Of a DNA stretch of 64,000 bases, positions 9,117-17,266 are shown piece after piece (within the stretch, counting starts at the first letter, position 1; the number at the start of each line of letters is the position of its first letter). Source of the stretch: Candidatus Vicinibacter affinis. GTDB lineage: Bacteria > Bacteroidota > Bacteroidia > Chitinophagales > Saprospiraceae. A program made the translations under genes and the position numbers. The DNA lies in NCBI GenBank assembly GCA_016714365.1, contig JADJNH010000005.1:1464501-1528500 (forward strand), read 5' to 3'. The notes under the pieces were generated by a model. It ran no database searches. It saw nothing but the letters and a program-made list of their open reading frames with translations, and was not told where the DNA came from.

Positions 9117-9953
9117 TTACCCGAGCATTACATGTTTGAAACCTATAATACTAAGATCTTTATCTATTGATTTGAGATAACTTGCAATTGTATGACTACC
9201 GTCTTTTACAAATTGTTGATTCAATAAGGTGTTTTCTTTGTAGAATTTTTCCAACTTCCCCATTGCAATTTTTTCCAGCATAGCTTCAGGTTTTCCTTCT
9301 GCTCTGGCTTGTTCCTTTCCAATTTCTATTTCCTTTGCGATAATAGAAGAATCTACATCCCCTTTATCTAAAGCTACCGGCTTCATGGCAGCAACTTGCA
9401 TAGCGGCATCTTTGCCGGCATCACTAAATTGACTCCCAGCCTTGTTAAGACCTATTAATACTCCTGCCTTATTACCCATGTGAATGTAAAACTCCACCTG
9501 AGGAGCTTCCAATTTCTCAAAATGGGTGACTTCTATTTTTTCACCAATTGCGGCTACCAGATCAGTGGTCTTTTCCCCAATTGTAGTGGATCCTTCAAAT
9601 GGAAGGTTTAGGAGCTCTTCTAAGGTGTTTGGGTAGTTCTTTAAAGCGATTTCAGCAATCTTTTTAGTATTGTTGATGAAATCCTCATTTTTAGAAACGA
9701 AATCTGTTTCAGAACTTAACTTAACTATAATTCCTCTAGTCTTTTCAGGGTTGACTGCTGCAATCACCACTCCTTCTTTAGCATCTCGGTCTGCTCTTTT
9801 AACAGAAAGTTTCTGCCCTTTTTTGCGCAGCACCTCAATTGCTTTTTCAAAATCTCCTTCTGCTTCCGTTAATGCTGCCTTGCAATCCATCATTCCGGCT
9901 CCTGTTGCATCCCGGAGATTCTTCACATCTGTTGCTGATAATGTAAAACTCAT
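9117..9953 (-). CDS. tsf: Translation elongation factor Ts
   Basis: 278 residues, the guanine-nucleotide exchange factor for EF-Tu. The UBA-like N-terminal domain has VKNLRDATGAGMMDCKAAL, and the EF-Tu-contact motif TDFV (in SSETDFVSKN) is present at about residue 80. The core is followed by the C-terminal module ending in IGFKHVMLG. The length is typical. It is the last gene of the operon rplM-rpsI-rpsB-tsf, starting 46 nt after rpsB and ending in a strong terminator. Confidence 0.97.
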   Translation of the reverse strand: MSFTLSATDVKNLRDATGAGMMDCKAALTEAEGDFEKAIEVLRKKGQKLSVKRADRDAKEGVVIAAVNPEKTRGIIVKLSSETDFVSKNEDFINNTKKIAEIALKNYPNTLEELLNLPFEGSTTIGEKTTDLVAAIGEKIEVTHFEKLEAPQVEFYIHMGNKAGVLIGLNKAGSQFSDAGKDAAMQVAAMKPVALDKGDVDSSIIAKEIEIGKEQARAEGKPEAMLEKIAMGKLEKFYKENTLLNQQFVKDGSHTIASYLKSIDKDLSIIGFKHVMLG

Positions 9954-9999
9954 CTTTATTAGTATCTTTAATTCAATTATTTATTAAATCGGAAAGCTG

Positions 10000-10710
10000 T
10001 TAATTCTCAGCATTGCCTTCATTTCCGCGTTCAGCTAAACCTTCTTTAATGGCTTCAGCAAGATAGCTGGTAATAAGAGCAATTGATTTTGAACTGTCAT
10101 CATTAGAAGGAATCGGAAAATCAACTTGATTCGGATCCGAATTGGTGTCCACCATCGCAAACGTTCTTACACCCAGTTTTTCAGCTTCTTGGATAGCCAA
10201 ATGTTCATGATGGATGTCTACAACTAAAATGGCTGAAGGCAATCTGTTCAAATTTGAAATACCACCAAGAACCCTGTCCATTTTATTTCTCTCTCGGCTG
10301 AGTGTCAATCTTTCTTTTTTGGTAATATTGGTGACAGTAGAATCTGTTAACATTCGCTCAATGTTGTTCATCTTTTTTACAGAACGACGAATGGTAGTGA
10401 AGTTTGTCATCATGCCCCCCAACCACCTATCGGTTACGTAAGGCATATTTACACTCTTTGCTGCATTGGTAACAATTTCTCTTGCTTGCTTTTTTGTGGC
10501 CACAAACATGATTTTCTTACCCGACTTGGCAATTTGTTTCAAAGCTTGTGCAGCTTTTTCCATGCAATCAGAGGTGCGGTTAAGGTCAATTAAATGAACC
10601 CCTTTATGTTCCTTAAAGATATAAGGCCTCATTTTCGGGTTCCATTTTTTCTTTAGATGTCCGAAGTGAACACCGGCATCTAACATTTGTTGATATGTAG
10701 GTTTTTCCAT
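10000..10710 (-). CDS. rpsB: 30S ribosomal protein S2
   Basis: 236 residues. The N-terminal block MLDAGVHFGHLKKKWNPKM and VHLIDLNRT, the central VTDRWLGGMMTNF, and DTNSDPNQVDFPIPSNDD are diagnostic of S2, which binds the 30S subunit late in assembly and helps recruit S1. The acidic C-terminal tail (RGNEGNAEN) is common in Bacteroidota. It lies 27 nt after rpsI and 46 nt before tsf, all on the minus strand. Confidence 0.98.
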   Translation of the reverse strand: MEKPTYQQMLDAGVHFGHLKKKWNPKMRPYIFKEHKGVHLIDLNRTSDCMEKAAQALKQIAKSGKKIMFVATKKQAREIVTNAAKSVNMPYVTDRWLGGMMTNFTTIRRSVKKMNNIERMLTDSTVTNITKKERLTLSRERNKMDRVLGGISNLNRLPSAILVVDIHHEHLAIQEAEKLGVRTFAMVDTNSDPNQVDFPIPSNDDSSKSIALITSYLAEAIKEGLAERGNEGNAEN

Positions 10711-10737
10711 GATTCCAGCTTGAATAAATTGAATAAA

Positions 10738-11133
10738 TTAACGCTTGCTAAACTGTGAAGAACGTCTTGCCTTTCTTTTTCCAAATTTCTTACGTTCGAC
10801 TTCTCTTGAGTCTCTTGTAAGAAATCTTTTCTCCTTGAGTGGTTGCCTGAAATCAGCATCCACTTTACAAAGAGCTCTGGAGATAGCCATCCTGATTGCT
10901 TCGGCCTGACCTTTTAGTCCACCACCGTCTACGGTAATTTTAACGGTATACCCGGCGCCACCTTCAACACTTTGCATCGGATCCAATACTTTTTGAGCTA
11001 TGTCTTTAATGGGGAAGTATTGATCAAGACTTCGTCCGTTAATAGTGACAGAAGGGTCAGTACCCTCGTTTTTAGAAAGGTAAGCCCTGGCAACAGCTGC
11101 CTTACGTCTTCCTACTGCGTTGATAATTTCCAT
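10738..11133 (-). CDS. rpsI: 30S ribosomal protein S9
   Basis: 131 residues, normal length. N-terminal GRRKAAVARAYL, the central GGLKGQAEAIRMAISRAL, and the basic C-terminus FGKRKARRSSQFSKR, whose terminal Lys-Arg tail reaches the P-site tRNA in known ribosomes. It begins 6 nt after rplM, a pairing (L13-S9) conserved in nearly all bacteria. Confidence 0.98.
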   Translation of the reverse strand: MEIINAVGRRKAAVARAYLSKNEGTDPSVTINGRSLDQYFPIKDIAQKVLDPMQSVEGGAGYTVKITVDGGGLKGQAEAIRMAISRALCKVDADFRQPLKEKRFLTRDSREVERKKFGKRKARRSSQFSKR

Positions 11134-11139
11134 ATTTGA

Positions 11140-11583
11140 TTAAAATGTAATGACTTCAGGCTTCTGAGCTTGATGATAATGCTCCGGACCTGCGTAAACA
11201 AATAATTTTTTGTACATGGCATCACCTAATTTGTTTTTAGGTAACATTTTTCGCACCGCTGTCTCCACCACTCTTGTGGGGATCCTGTTCAGCAATTCCC
11301 TTGGGGTAGCAGACTTCTGACCTCCCGGATAACCACTATAGGTTAGGTAATTCTTGTCATCCATTTTCTTTCCGGTAAATCTTACTTTCTCCGCATTGAT
11401 CACAATCACGTAATCTCCACAATCTATATGTGGTGTATAATCCACACGGTGTTTGCCTTTTAATATATGGGCTATTCGAGACGACATACGTCCGACAACC
11501 AGGTTCTCGGCATCAACCACAAACCATCGGTGTTTTACATCCTCTGGTCTGGCGTGACTTGTCCTGTAACTTAAAGTATTCAC
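11140..11583 (-). CDS. rplM: 50S ribosomal protein L13
   Basis: 147 residues, normal length for L13, an early-assembling 50S protein. Diagnostic blocks: HRWFVVDAENLVVGRMSSRIA, GDYVIVINAEKVRFTGKK, SGYPGGQKS and AVRKMLPKNKLG. It is the first gene of the rplM-rpsI-rpsB-tsf operon, with a good promoter at 11628-11660 and a leader of roughly 40 nt. In some bacteria the L13 leader is autoregulated, and nothing in this short leader proves that here. Confidence 0.98.
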   Translation of the reverse strand: MNTLSYRTSHARPEDVKHRWFVVDAENLVVGRMSSRIAHILKGKHRVDYTPHIDCGDYVIVINAEKVRFTGKKMDDKNYLTYSGYPGGQKSATPRELLNRIPTRVVETAVRKMLPKNKLGDAMYKKLFVYAGPEHYHQAQKPEVITF

Positions 11584-11627
11584 TTTTATATTTTTTAATG
11601 ATTCAAATGCTTATTCTAAAAGCGGGG

Positions 11628-11660
11628 CAAAGGTAAGCTTAATCATCCTCAATTTTCAAA
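11628..11660 (-). promoter_or_regulatory. Promoter of the rplM operon
   Basis: Minus strand: TTTG (11660-11657), a 21-nt spacer, TACCTTTG (11635-11628). Both boxes match the Bacteroidota consensus. The predicted start, around 11622, lies about 40 nt before the rplM ATG at 11583. Confidence 0.75.
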
Positions 11661-12216
11661 TGTTTTTGAAAATATTTTTTCTAAAGCCTTGAGATAGAGT
11701 CCTTTTTTGGATCATTTTATTAATTAATCTCCCCAAAATCAAGTTTTTAGGTGAAATGCCTGATCGGTTTTAAAACAATAGAATTATCGGGTCATTTTTA
11801 CTCATCAAGACTCCCCATATGTTTGATGTTAAATGAATATAAATATATTTAATGTATAAAAATATACAAAACAGATGCTTATATTATTTTTCGGAATTTC
11901 CAAGGTGTAGAATCACTTTTTATTAATCCTACTACTGGTGACTTAATGGAACTTCACAATTGTTTGTAATAAAATGAAGTCCCTGGGAGCGGATGGGTGT
12001 GGGTTGTGCTAAACCACTGAATCAAACCTAGAAAAGCTTAGAATTTTTTAAAAGTATGATTCAGAATAGGTTCCGCGGTATCACAAATGGAAAATGATTA
12101 AAACTGTCTTAATAACCGGAGGAGTAATTTCGGATCCAAGTTTCAGCTTATAAAGATTTCTGGTAGAATTGTTCAATTAAGATTAATAACAATACAAAGT
12201 TTAATAATGTGGCATT
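11661..12216. other. Intergenic stretch without a recognisable gene
   Basis: About 550 bp between the rplM promoter and the stop codon of the response-regulator gene. It is AT-rich, with stop codons in all frames and no coding-like stretch, tRNA-like fold or long inverted repeat that I could find. A decayed gene or an unrecognised small RNA cannot be excluded. Confidence 0.5.
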
Positions 12217-13263
12217 CTATTCAAAAATACACTCCAGCTTCTTATAGTTTTTTATAGAAATCCCTTTGGCATCGATTTCAATTAGTTTCTCTTCTTTAAA
12301 TTCACTCAAAGTTCTGATCAGCGTCTCTTTAGCCATACCACAAAAGGCGGCAAGATCCTCACGACTCAATTGAATCATTTGATGATTAAATGATTTTTCC
12401 AAAATGATGAGGTGATAGGCAATTTTTTCCCGCACATTTCCAAAAGAATTCACAGAAAGTCTTTTAGCCATCTCATAATATTGACGAGAAGTAAACGAAA
12501 GCAAACTTGGTAAAAGATTTTCTTTAATGATAATTTCCTCTAATTTTTGTTTTGGTAACATCTTGACTAAGGATGGTTCAATCGTTTCACATTGAGAATG
12601 ATACTTCGGTTGAAAAAGATAGTGGGCATCAACAAAATTATGGTTGTTTAAAAAGTTTAAAATGATGGTTTTAAAACCAACAGTATCCATACTTTCCTTG
12701 ATCATTCCGTCCTCTAACCAATGAATAGAATGAACGCTCTCTTCATAGGTCCAAAGTTTGCTTTTCTTTCCATATTCCTTGGATGGAACGGATTGAATGA
12801 GCTCCTGCACAATTTCTAACTTCTTAAATTCGTCAAAACGAATTAAGGAAGAGAGTCTTTTGTTTTGTATCGTAGCTCCCAGCCTTGAATATTTCAATAA
12901 CTTGCTTTCAATAACCTGAAGAAGGTCCGAATCTTCAAATGGTTTCATCAAATAATCCTCGGCTCCAAGATTCATACCCTTTCTGAAATCTTCTTTCTCC
13001 GCTTTTGCTGTCAGAAAAATCAAGGGAATGTTCCTGAGCACTTCATCCTGGCTTTTAATCTTAAGCACCCCAAATCCGTCTAAATTTGGCATCATGATGT
13101 CACACAGTATAAGATCTGGGTTAAACTGCCTTGCCTTTTGGATGCCATCCAGTCCATCTACTGCAAGCACGGTATCATACCCGGCAAGGTTAAGTATTTC
13201 ACCTATATTCTCACGCATTTCTGCGTTGTCTTCAATAATGAGTATATTATATTTCTTTAACAT
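12217..13263 (-). CDS. Response regulator with REC domain fused to a CRP/FNR-type regulator
   Basis: 348 residues. Residues 1-120 are a receiver domain: acidic pair Glu11/Asp12, phospho-acceptor Asp55 (LILCDIMMP), Thr85 and Lys107 (LMKPFE). Residues about 140-280 read as a CRP-type beta-roll (WTYEESVHSIHWLEDG, then GFKTIILNFLNN) and the long dimer helix. Residues about 295-337 are the CRP/FNR winged helix (LSREDLAAFCGMAKETLIRTL). The recognition helix keeps Glu and Arg (K-E-T-L-I-R), the residues that in CRP/FNR contact the G-A of a TGA half-site. There is no N-terminal cysteine cluster, so it is not an Fe-S FNR; the signal probably comes from the kinase, whose gene overlaps it by 17 bp. It likely regulates the neighbouring stress genes (inference). 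Confidence 0.88.
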   Translation of the reverse strand: MLKKYNILIIEDNAEMRENIGEILNLAGYDTVLAVDGLDGIQKARQFNPDLILCDIMMPNLDGFGVLKIKSQDEVLRNIPLIFLTAKAEKEDFRKGMNLGAEDYLMKPFEDSDLLQVIESKLLKYSRLGATIQNKRLSSLIRFDEFKKLEIVQELIQSVPSKEYGKKSKLWTYEESVHSIHWLEDGMIKESMDTVGFKTIILNFLNNHNFVDAHYLFQPKYHSQCETIEPSLVKMLPKQKLEEIIIKENLLPSLLSFTSRQYYEMAKRLSVNSFGNVREKIAYHLIILEKSFNHQMIQLSREDLAAFCGMAKETLIRTLSEFKEEKLIEIDAKGISIKNYKKLECIFE

Positions 13264-14536
13264 ATCGGGGAATTAAAATTGAAACTTTTGTTCCTTTTGG
13301 TTGGACGCTCGAAAAACTAATGCTTCCATTAATTGAATCAAGATACTTCTTAACAATATTAAGCCCTAATCCGGTTCCTTGTATATTTAACACATTGGTT
13401 CCCCTAAAGAAAATATCAAAGATAAATTTTTTCTCTTCATCAGGAATTCCAATACCTTCATCATTTACCGTAATGGCTACTGAATCTAAATGTGACTGCA
13501 GTGATATTTCTACAAGGCTTCCCTCTCCGGAATACTTTATTGCATTTGATATAACATTGTTGAGAATATGTTTAAGGCATGATTTGTCCGAATATACAAG
13601 ATCATCAAATCCTGGTTTATACACCAAAGTCAACCGTTGATCCTTTTTCTTAATTGCTGAAAAATCTTCAATTAACTCTGTTATGAGTTCAATCAAATTG
13701 ATGTCCTGAGGTTTTAATTCAAATTTTCCTTCCTCAATTCGGGTAAGCGTAAGAAATTCATTTAAGATTCCACTTAAATAATGGATATTCTTTTTTATTT
13801 TTTCAATATGTGAATTTCTTTTTTCAAGTAATTCATTTGTATCGTATTTGCTAATCAGCGAAATCGAACTCAGAATATTAGCAAGGGGTGTTCTAAATTC
13901 ATGGGAAGCAATTGAAACAAACCTGGATTTCAAAATTCCGAGATCCCTTTCTTTTTCAAGGGAATCCAATAATTCTTGTTCCCTTAACTTAAGTCTGCGC
14001 TCAACACTTTTTCTGAATTCAATTTCCTCTTCTAGATTTCTATTTGTCGCACTCAGTTGATTTATGGTCTCTTGTAACTGACCGGTTCTGGATTGGACCT
14101 GATCTTCCAGTGAACGGGTGAGGTTTTGGAGTTTTTTTTCACTCTCCTTTTGTGCACTCAGGTCATGAACTATTCCGGTGAAAAAAATGATTCCATCTAC
14201 TTCAATTTGGCTTATGGCAAGCCGCATAGGAAAAAGTGTCCCATCTTTTTTCAACCCTGTGACTTCTCTTCCAATTCCAATTATTTTTTTTATACCTGTT
14301 TGTAAATAGTTTTGAATATATCCATCATGCTTTGAATGATCAGGTTCGGGAATCAACTTATTTACATTATTGCCTATAAGTTCTTCCTGAGCGTAACCGA
14401 ATAGGTTAGATGCGCTTTCATTTAATTTAAGCATCCGCCCCCTGTGATCAATAACAATGATACCATCAATAGCTGTATTGAAGACTGAAACGAGGAAGTT
14501 GCTGTCATTAAAATATTGATGTATGTCAGGATTCAT
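13247..14536 (-). CDS. FixL-like heme-PAS sensor histidine kinase (probable oxygen sensor)
   Basis: 429 residues, no membrane segment, so cytoplasmic. Residues about 12-130 are a PAS domain close to the FixL heme domain: PEP followed by HDGYIQNYLQTG and IIGIGREVTG, then KDGTLFPMRLA. Compared with the FixL sequence as I remember it, His70 matches the proximal heme ligand (His200 in Bradyrhizobium FixL) and Arg90 the distal oxygen-sensing Arg220; the FixL Arg206 position is Asn76. Then come a coiled coil (about 130-200), the H-box with phospho-accepting His212 (SHEFRTPL), and the ATPase domain with N-box (NNVISNAIKYS), DEGIGIP and GTGLGLNIV. The regulator gene overlaps its end by 17 bp, so the pair is translationally coupled. 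Confidence 0.88.
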   Translation of the reverse strand: MNPDIHQYFNDSNFLVSVFNTAIDGIIVIDHRGRMLKLNESASNLFGYAQEELIGNNVNKLIPEPDHSKHDGYIQNYLQTGIKKIIGIGREVTGLKKDGTLFPMRLAISQIEVDGIIFFTGIVHDLSAQKESEKKLQNLTRSLEDQVQSRTGQLQETINQLSATNRNLEEEIEFRKSVERRLKLREQELLDSLEKERDLGILKSRFVSIASHEFRTPLANILSSISLISKYDTNELLEKRNSHIEKIKKNIHYLSGILNEFLTLTRIEEGKFELKPQDINLIELITELIEDFSAIKKKDQRLTLVYKPGFDDLVYSDKSCLKHILNNVISNAIKYSGEGSLVEISLQSHLDSVAITVNDEGIGIPDEEKKFIFDIFFRGTNVLNIQGTGLGLNIVKKYLDSINGSISFSSVQPKGTKVSILIPRYVKEI

Positions 14537-14566
14537 GGGGTAGATTGAGTAGAATCATCCAATTAA

Positions 14567-14580
14567 TTGACAAATATCAA
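14567..14580. promoter_or_regulatory. FNR/CRP-like binding site between the kinase and CBS genes
   Basis: TTGAC-AAAT-ATCAA, one mismatch to the FNR consensus TTGATnnnnATCAA. It lies in the 84-bp gap between the divergent kinase gene (ATG at 14536) and the CBS gene (ATG at 14621). Its centre is 35.5 nt upstream of the end of the -7-like box at 14602-14609, which places it near -41 to the expected start, the usual position of a class II activator site. Confidence 0.5.
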
Positions 14581-14601
14581 GATATATCGGAAAAAACCCA
14601 T

Positions 14602-14609
14602 TTACTTTG
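14602..14609 (+). promoter_or_regulatory. Weak -7 box before the CBS gene
   Basis: TTACTTTG, one base off TAnnTTTG, with no TTTG box 19-21 nt upstream. An activator-dependent promoter would look like this. The leader to the ATG at 14621 would be only a few nucleotides. Confidence 0.45.
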
Positions 14610-14620
14610 CACAAAAAAAT

Positions 14621-15049
14621 ATGATAAACTTAAAAGAACCGGTAAGTAAAATAATGACCAAAGACGTAATCATTGTCACCCCGGAAGACAATTTGTTGAA
14701 AGTTAAGAAGATTTTTGACGAACACTCATTTCACCACATTCCGGTGGTTAACTTCAGGGACATCGTTGGTTTGGTCAGTAAGTCAGATTTTCTGCTTTAT
14801 GTAAACTCCGAGGGATTTTCAAGGGATCTTGAGGTGTCTGAAGATCAGAAACTACAATTTACCAAGGTTAAACAAATTATGGTAACAAAATTGGGAAAAT
14901 TGGAAAGTGATGACAGGATTGAAGTGGCAATAGATGTTTTTTTGACCAATTTTTTGCATTGTTTACCAGTAGTGGAGGGATCTGAATTAAAGGGTCTCAT
15001 TACTCCATTCGATATTCTTAGATATGTAGTTGCTGAGAACAGCAAATAG
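14621..15049 (+). CDS. CBS-domain-pair protein
   Basis: 142 residues made only of two CBS motifs: VSKIMTKDVIIVTPEDNLL to GLVSKSDFL (about 5-60) and VKQIMVTKLGKLESDD to GLITPFDILRYV (about 80-135). CBS pairs bind adenosine nucleotides and sense energy state or pair with enzymes and channels; which ligand is used here cannot be read from sequence. The ATG at 14621 is chosen because a further in-frame TTG at 14567 would lie inside the FNR-like site and upstream of the -7 box. The gene is divergent from the oxygen-sensor kinase and followed after 80 nt by a universal stress protein gene, matching stress-regulon partners in other bacteria. Confidence 0.85.
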   Translation: MINLKEPVSKIMTKDVIIVTPEDNLLKVKKIFDEHSFHHIPVVNFRDIVGLVSKSDFLLYVNSEGFSRDLEVSEDQKLQFTKVKQIMVTKLGKLESDDRIEVAIDVFLTNFLHCLPVVEGSELKGLITPFDILRYVVAENSK

Positions 15050-15129
15050 TGTTAAAATATTAGAGTTTTTTATAAAACTAATCTTGTATATTCGCAAGGC
15101 TACTTTTTGTGGTCTATTAATATTAATTT

Positions 15130-15579
15130 ATGTATAAAGTAATACTTTGCCCTTATGACCAGTCTGAGAATGCAGGGCGGGCTTTAGAGCATGCCGCCGC
15201 ACTAGCTGATTACCACAAGGCAAAACTGATTGTCTTGAGTGTTTTTGATGATCCGTTCAAGTTTGAAGGGGGGTCATATCTGCTGAATAATAATGTCCTG
15301 GCCATTGACCTAATGTCTAAAATGAAGATTGAATTGGAGACTGAAATGGTTAAGATAGTTTCAGATTTGAAAAGGCTCCACACACAATTGGACGCTGAAC
15401 TTTTAAACCTTGATGCCAATGATATAGGGGAGAGTATTTTGGATACTGCTAAAACAAGAAATGTAGATCTAATTGTGATGGGTTCTCATGGTCGCAAGGG
15501 TATAAAAAGATTAGTTATGGGCAGTGTGGCAGAATATGTATTTAGGAACTCCTCCTGTCCTGTGACCATCGTGAAATAA
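15130..15579 (+). CDS. Universal stress protein (single UspA domain)
   Basis: 149 residues, one UspA domain: N-terminal KVILCPYDQSENAGRAL strand-loop and the ATP-binding signature G-2X-G-9X-G-S (GSHGRKGIKRLVMGSVA) near residue 125, ending in CPVTIVK. The intact signature suggests a nucleotide-binding Usp. UspA proteins aid survival under starvation, oxygen or redox stress by mostly indirect means. The gene follows the CBS gene on the same strand with a gap of 80 nt. A weak TACTTTTTG box at 15101 may serve as its own promoter. Confidence 0.93.
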   Translation: MYKVILCPYDQSENAGRALEHAAALADYHKAKLIVLSVFDDPFKFEGGSYLLNNNVLAIDLMSKMKIELETEMVKIVSDLKRLHTQLDAELLNLDANDIGESILDTAKTRNVDLIVMGSHGRKGIKRLVMGSVAEYVFRNSSCPVTIVK

Positions 15580-15761
15580 ATCTCCTTGTATTGGAATCGT
15601 TGAAAGTTTGAGTGTTCTTATTCCTCACTTGATTCTTATTCCTTACTTGAAGAGCAGATGTCCCAAGCAATATACTCCTGCCAACAATAGTTTAATTTTT
15701 TTTTCAAGTAATTCTAATCTATAAGCCTGATGTCTATATTTAATGTTTCATCAGGTTGTAG

Positions 15762-16157
15762 TTAAATGGAATAGGACTCTTCGTGCCCTTGGATGTCCTT
15801 AATGAAAGACTCAGCTTCATGGTTTTGTTTTTCAAGAGTCCAGTCATCGGTAACAGTAGTTTCAATCCATACATTTCCGGATTTTCTAAACACCTGAACG
15901 TGAAGTCCAAAAATCTCTCTAAATTTATTCTCAACAGTGGATACCTTAGTGCTGGGAAATATTTCAATTTCACCCTCTCCATGAACAGATCTGCAATTTT
16001 TAATAAGGGTATTAGAGTCAACCATATTTTCCCTGCTTGAACCTCTGAATTTCTCATGAGGCTTTGTGAAAAATTCAATTTTCAAGTAAGGATATCGTTC
16101 AGAGAAATTCGTTTGAATTTCTTTTATAGTTTGGTTGTCACCTACATTTATTTTCAT
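15762..16157 (-). CDS. Conserved small protein of the universal-stress operon, function unknown
   Basis: 131 residues from the ATG at 16157, chosen because an earlier start would overlap the stop codon of the preceding gene. I believe this protein recurs beside universal stress genes in Bacteroidota, but that is memory and not checked. Two halves look alike: TIKEIQTNFSERYPYLKIEFF (about 10-30) and STVENKFREIFGLHVQVF (about 75-95), each a helix then a strand with an aromatic end, so it may be an internal duplication. The end (TTVTDDWTLEKQNHEAE) is polar and helical. No signal peptide or membrane segment, so cytoplasmic. It follows the tandem Usp gene by 11 nt and is surely cotranscribed with it. 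Confidence 0.7.
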   Translation of the reverse strand: MKINVGDNQTIKEIQTNFSERYPYLKIEFFTKPHEKFRGSSRENMVDSNTLIKNCRSVHGEGEIEIFPSTKVSTVENKFREIFGLHVQVFRKSGNVWIETTVTDDWTLEKQNHEAESFIKDIQGHEESYSI

Positions 16158-16168
16158 GATTAAATCAA

Positions 16169-17014
16169 TTAACATTCAAGATTTGAAAGAATTGGTATAT
16201 CTCCGTGAAATGCCATCTCCTTGGCATGTTTTTCTTTAAATAATGAGGTCCAGAAATTATGCTTACGGCTAATAAGATAAATTATATCGCATGGGTGTTC
16301 CTTCAAAAACAATTTGACACCTTCGACAAAGTCTCGATTTTGCACTACATGGTAGGAGGTTTTTTCATAGGATTCCAAAGCGGGCTGGAGACTTTCTTTA
16401 TGCAGCGAACTTGCCATTTCAGGAAATTGCTCAATCTCTTCAAAAACGGTTACAACCGAAATATTGGAATCAAAGACTTTCGCCATCCAAAGTAAAGGCT
16501 TCAACACGGCCTTATTGGTAAATCCTTTGTTATCATAAGCAAACAATATACTTTTTGGTACTTTAAATTGAGCACTTGCCGGCACCACCAATGTTGGAAT
16601 GGTACTTTCAGACAGGACTCTGGTGGCCGTGCTGCCAATCAGTTTCTCCGTCAAAAACCCCTTTCCCTGAATACCCATAATGATCAACTCAATTTTTAGA
16701 CTCTCCGCAATATCCAGAATCTCAGATTCCACATCACCATACCTCACCTCAAAACTGGTTTTAACTTCATTTGAAGGATACTGTGACAATGCCTCCATGA
16801 TAAATTCCTCAAGTTTTTTTTCGTAGGAATTCTTCATGGATTCCAACTCCTCATTACTTGGAACAAACACAAATGCATCCGATGATGCTACAGGTACTTG
16901 AAAGACATAAAGTACATGGACCGAATAACCCAACACTTGCGCAGTTGCAATTCCATAATTCAGTGAATTTTTGGAACTTTCAGAAAAATCAACCGGACAA
17001 AGAAGCATACCCAT
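16169..17014 (-). CDS. Tandem universal stress protein (two UspA domains)
   Basis: 281 residues from the ATG at 17014 (ATG at 17008 is equally possible: MLLCPVDFSESS is the usual Usp beginning). The first domain (1-140) has the full ATP-binding signature GIQGKGFLTEKLIGST. The second (about 150-280) begins SILFAYDNKGFTNKAVL and lacks a good copy of the signature, a common asymmetry in tandem Usps. It is the first gene of a two-gene unit with the 131-residue protein. An FNR-like site at 17065-17078 and a -7-like box at 17036-17042 lie upstream, in the same geometry as for the CBS gene, so both are likely under the oxygen-sensing regulator. Confidence 0.92.
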   Translation of the reverse strand: MGMLLCPVDFSESSKNSLNYGIATAQVLGYSVHVLYVFQVPVASSDAFVFVPSNEELESMKNSYEKKLEEFIMEALSQYPSNEVKTSFEVRYGDVESEILDIAESLKIELIIMGIQGKGFLTEKLIGSTATRVLSESTIPTLVVPASAQFKVPKSILFAYDNKGFTNKAVLKPLLWMAKVFDSNISVVTVFEEIEQFPEMASSLHKESLQPALESYEKTSYHVVQNRDFVEGVKLFLKEHPCDIIYLISRKHNFWTSLFKEKHAKEMAFHGDIPILSNLEC

Positions 17015-17035
17015 GAGATATATAGATTTAAGCTG

Positions 17036-17042
17036 CAAGTTA
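17036..17042 (-). promoter_or_regulatory. Weak -7-like box before the tandem Usp operon
   Basis: TAACTTG on the minus strand, one base shorter than TAnnTTTG. No -33 box is present. It lies 22 nt upstream of the ATG at 17014 and its end is 35.5 nt from the centre of the FNR-like site at 17065-17078. Confidence 0.35.
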
Positions 17043-17064
17043 GCAGTATGGAACCTATCATGCT

Positions 17065-17078
17065 TTGATATCAGTCAG
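17065..17078. promoter_or_regulatory. Second FNR/CRP-like site, upstream of the tandem Usp operon
   Basis: TTGAT-ATCA-GTCAG: the left half is perfect against TTGATnnnnATCAA and the right half keeps TCA. It is 51 nt upstream of the Usp start codon. The distance to the -7 box equals that of the first site. Confidence 0.4.
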
Positions 17079-17232
17079 TCATTGACATGATATTCATCAT
17101 AAAGTTAGTGGATGGTGCTTATTTATTACGCTCTTTAATCAGGCACTGGAAATGTTTGCATTACAATTAAATATTAATTATTTATATAATATTTTATTTT
17201 AAATAAATTTAACCATGAAGGATGAAATAAAA

Positions 17233-17245
17233 ATTTGATTCAAAT
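17233..17245. promoter_or_regulatory. Short palindrome upstream of the NicO-like gene
   Basis: ATTTGA-T-TCAAAT, a perfect 6+1+6 palindrome, 21 nt before the ATG at 17267 and just upstream of a CATCTTTG -7-like box (17250-17257). It contains TTGA and TCAA but with 1 nt between them, so it does not fit a CRP/FNR site; a metal-responsive or other repressor is possible. Confidence 0.35.
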
Positions 17246-17266
17246 GTTTCATCTTTGTAGTCACAG

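Noticed and set aside
14567..14620. TTG start for the CBS protein with 18 extra residues
   Set aside because: The TTG lies inside the FNR-like site and upstream of the -7 box, and the extra residues do not fit a CBS protein.
17065..17110. TTGACATGATATTCATCA as a further CRP/FNR site
   Set aside because: The half-sites are 8 nt apart and not 6, so it does not fit; only the neighbouring TTGATATCAGTCAG has the right spacing.
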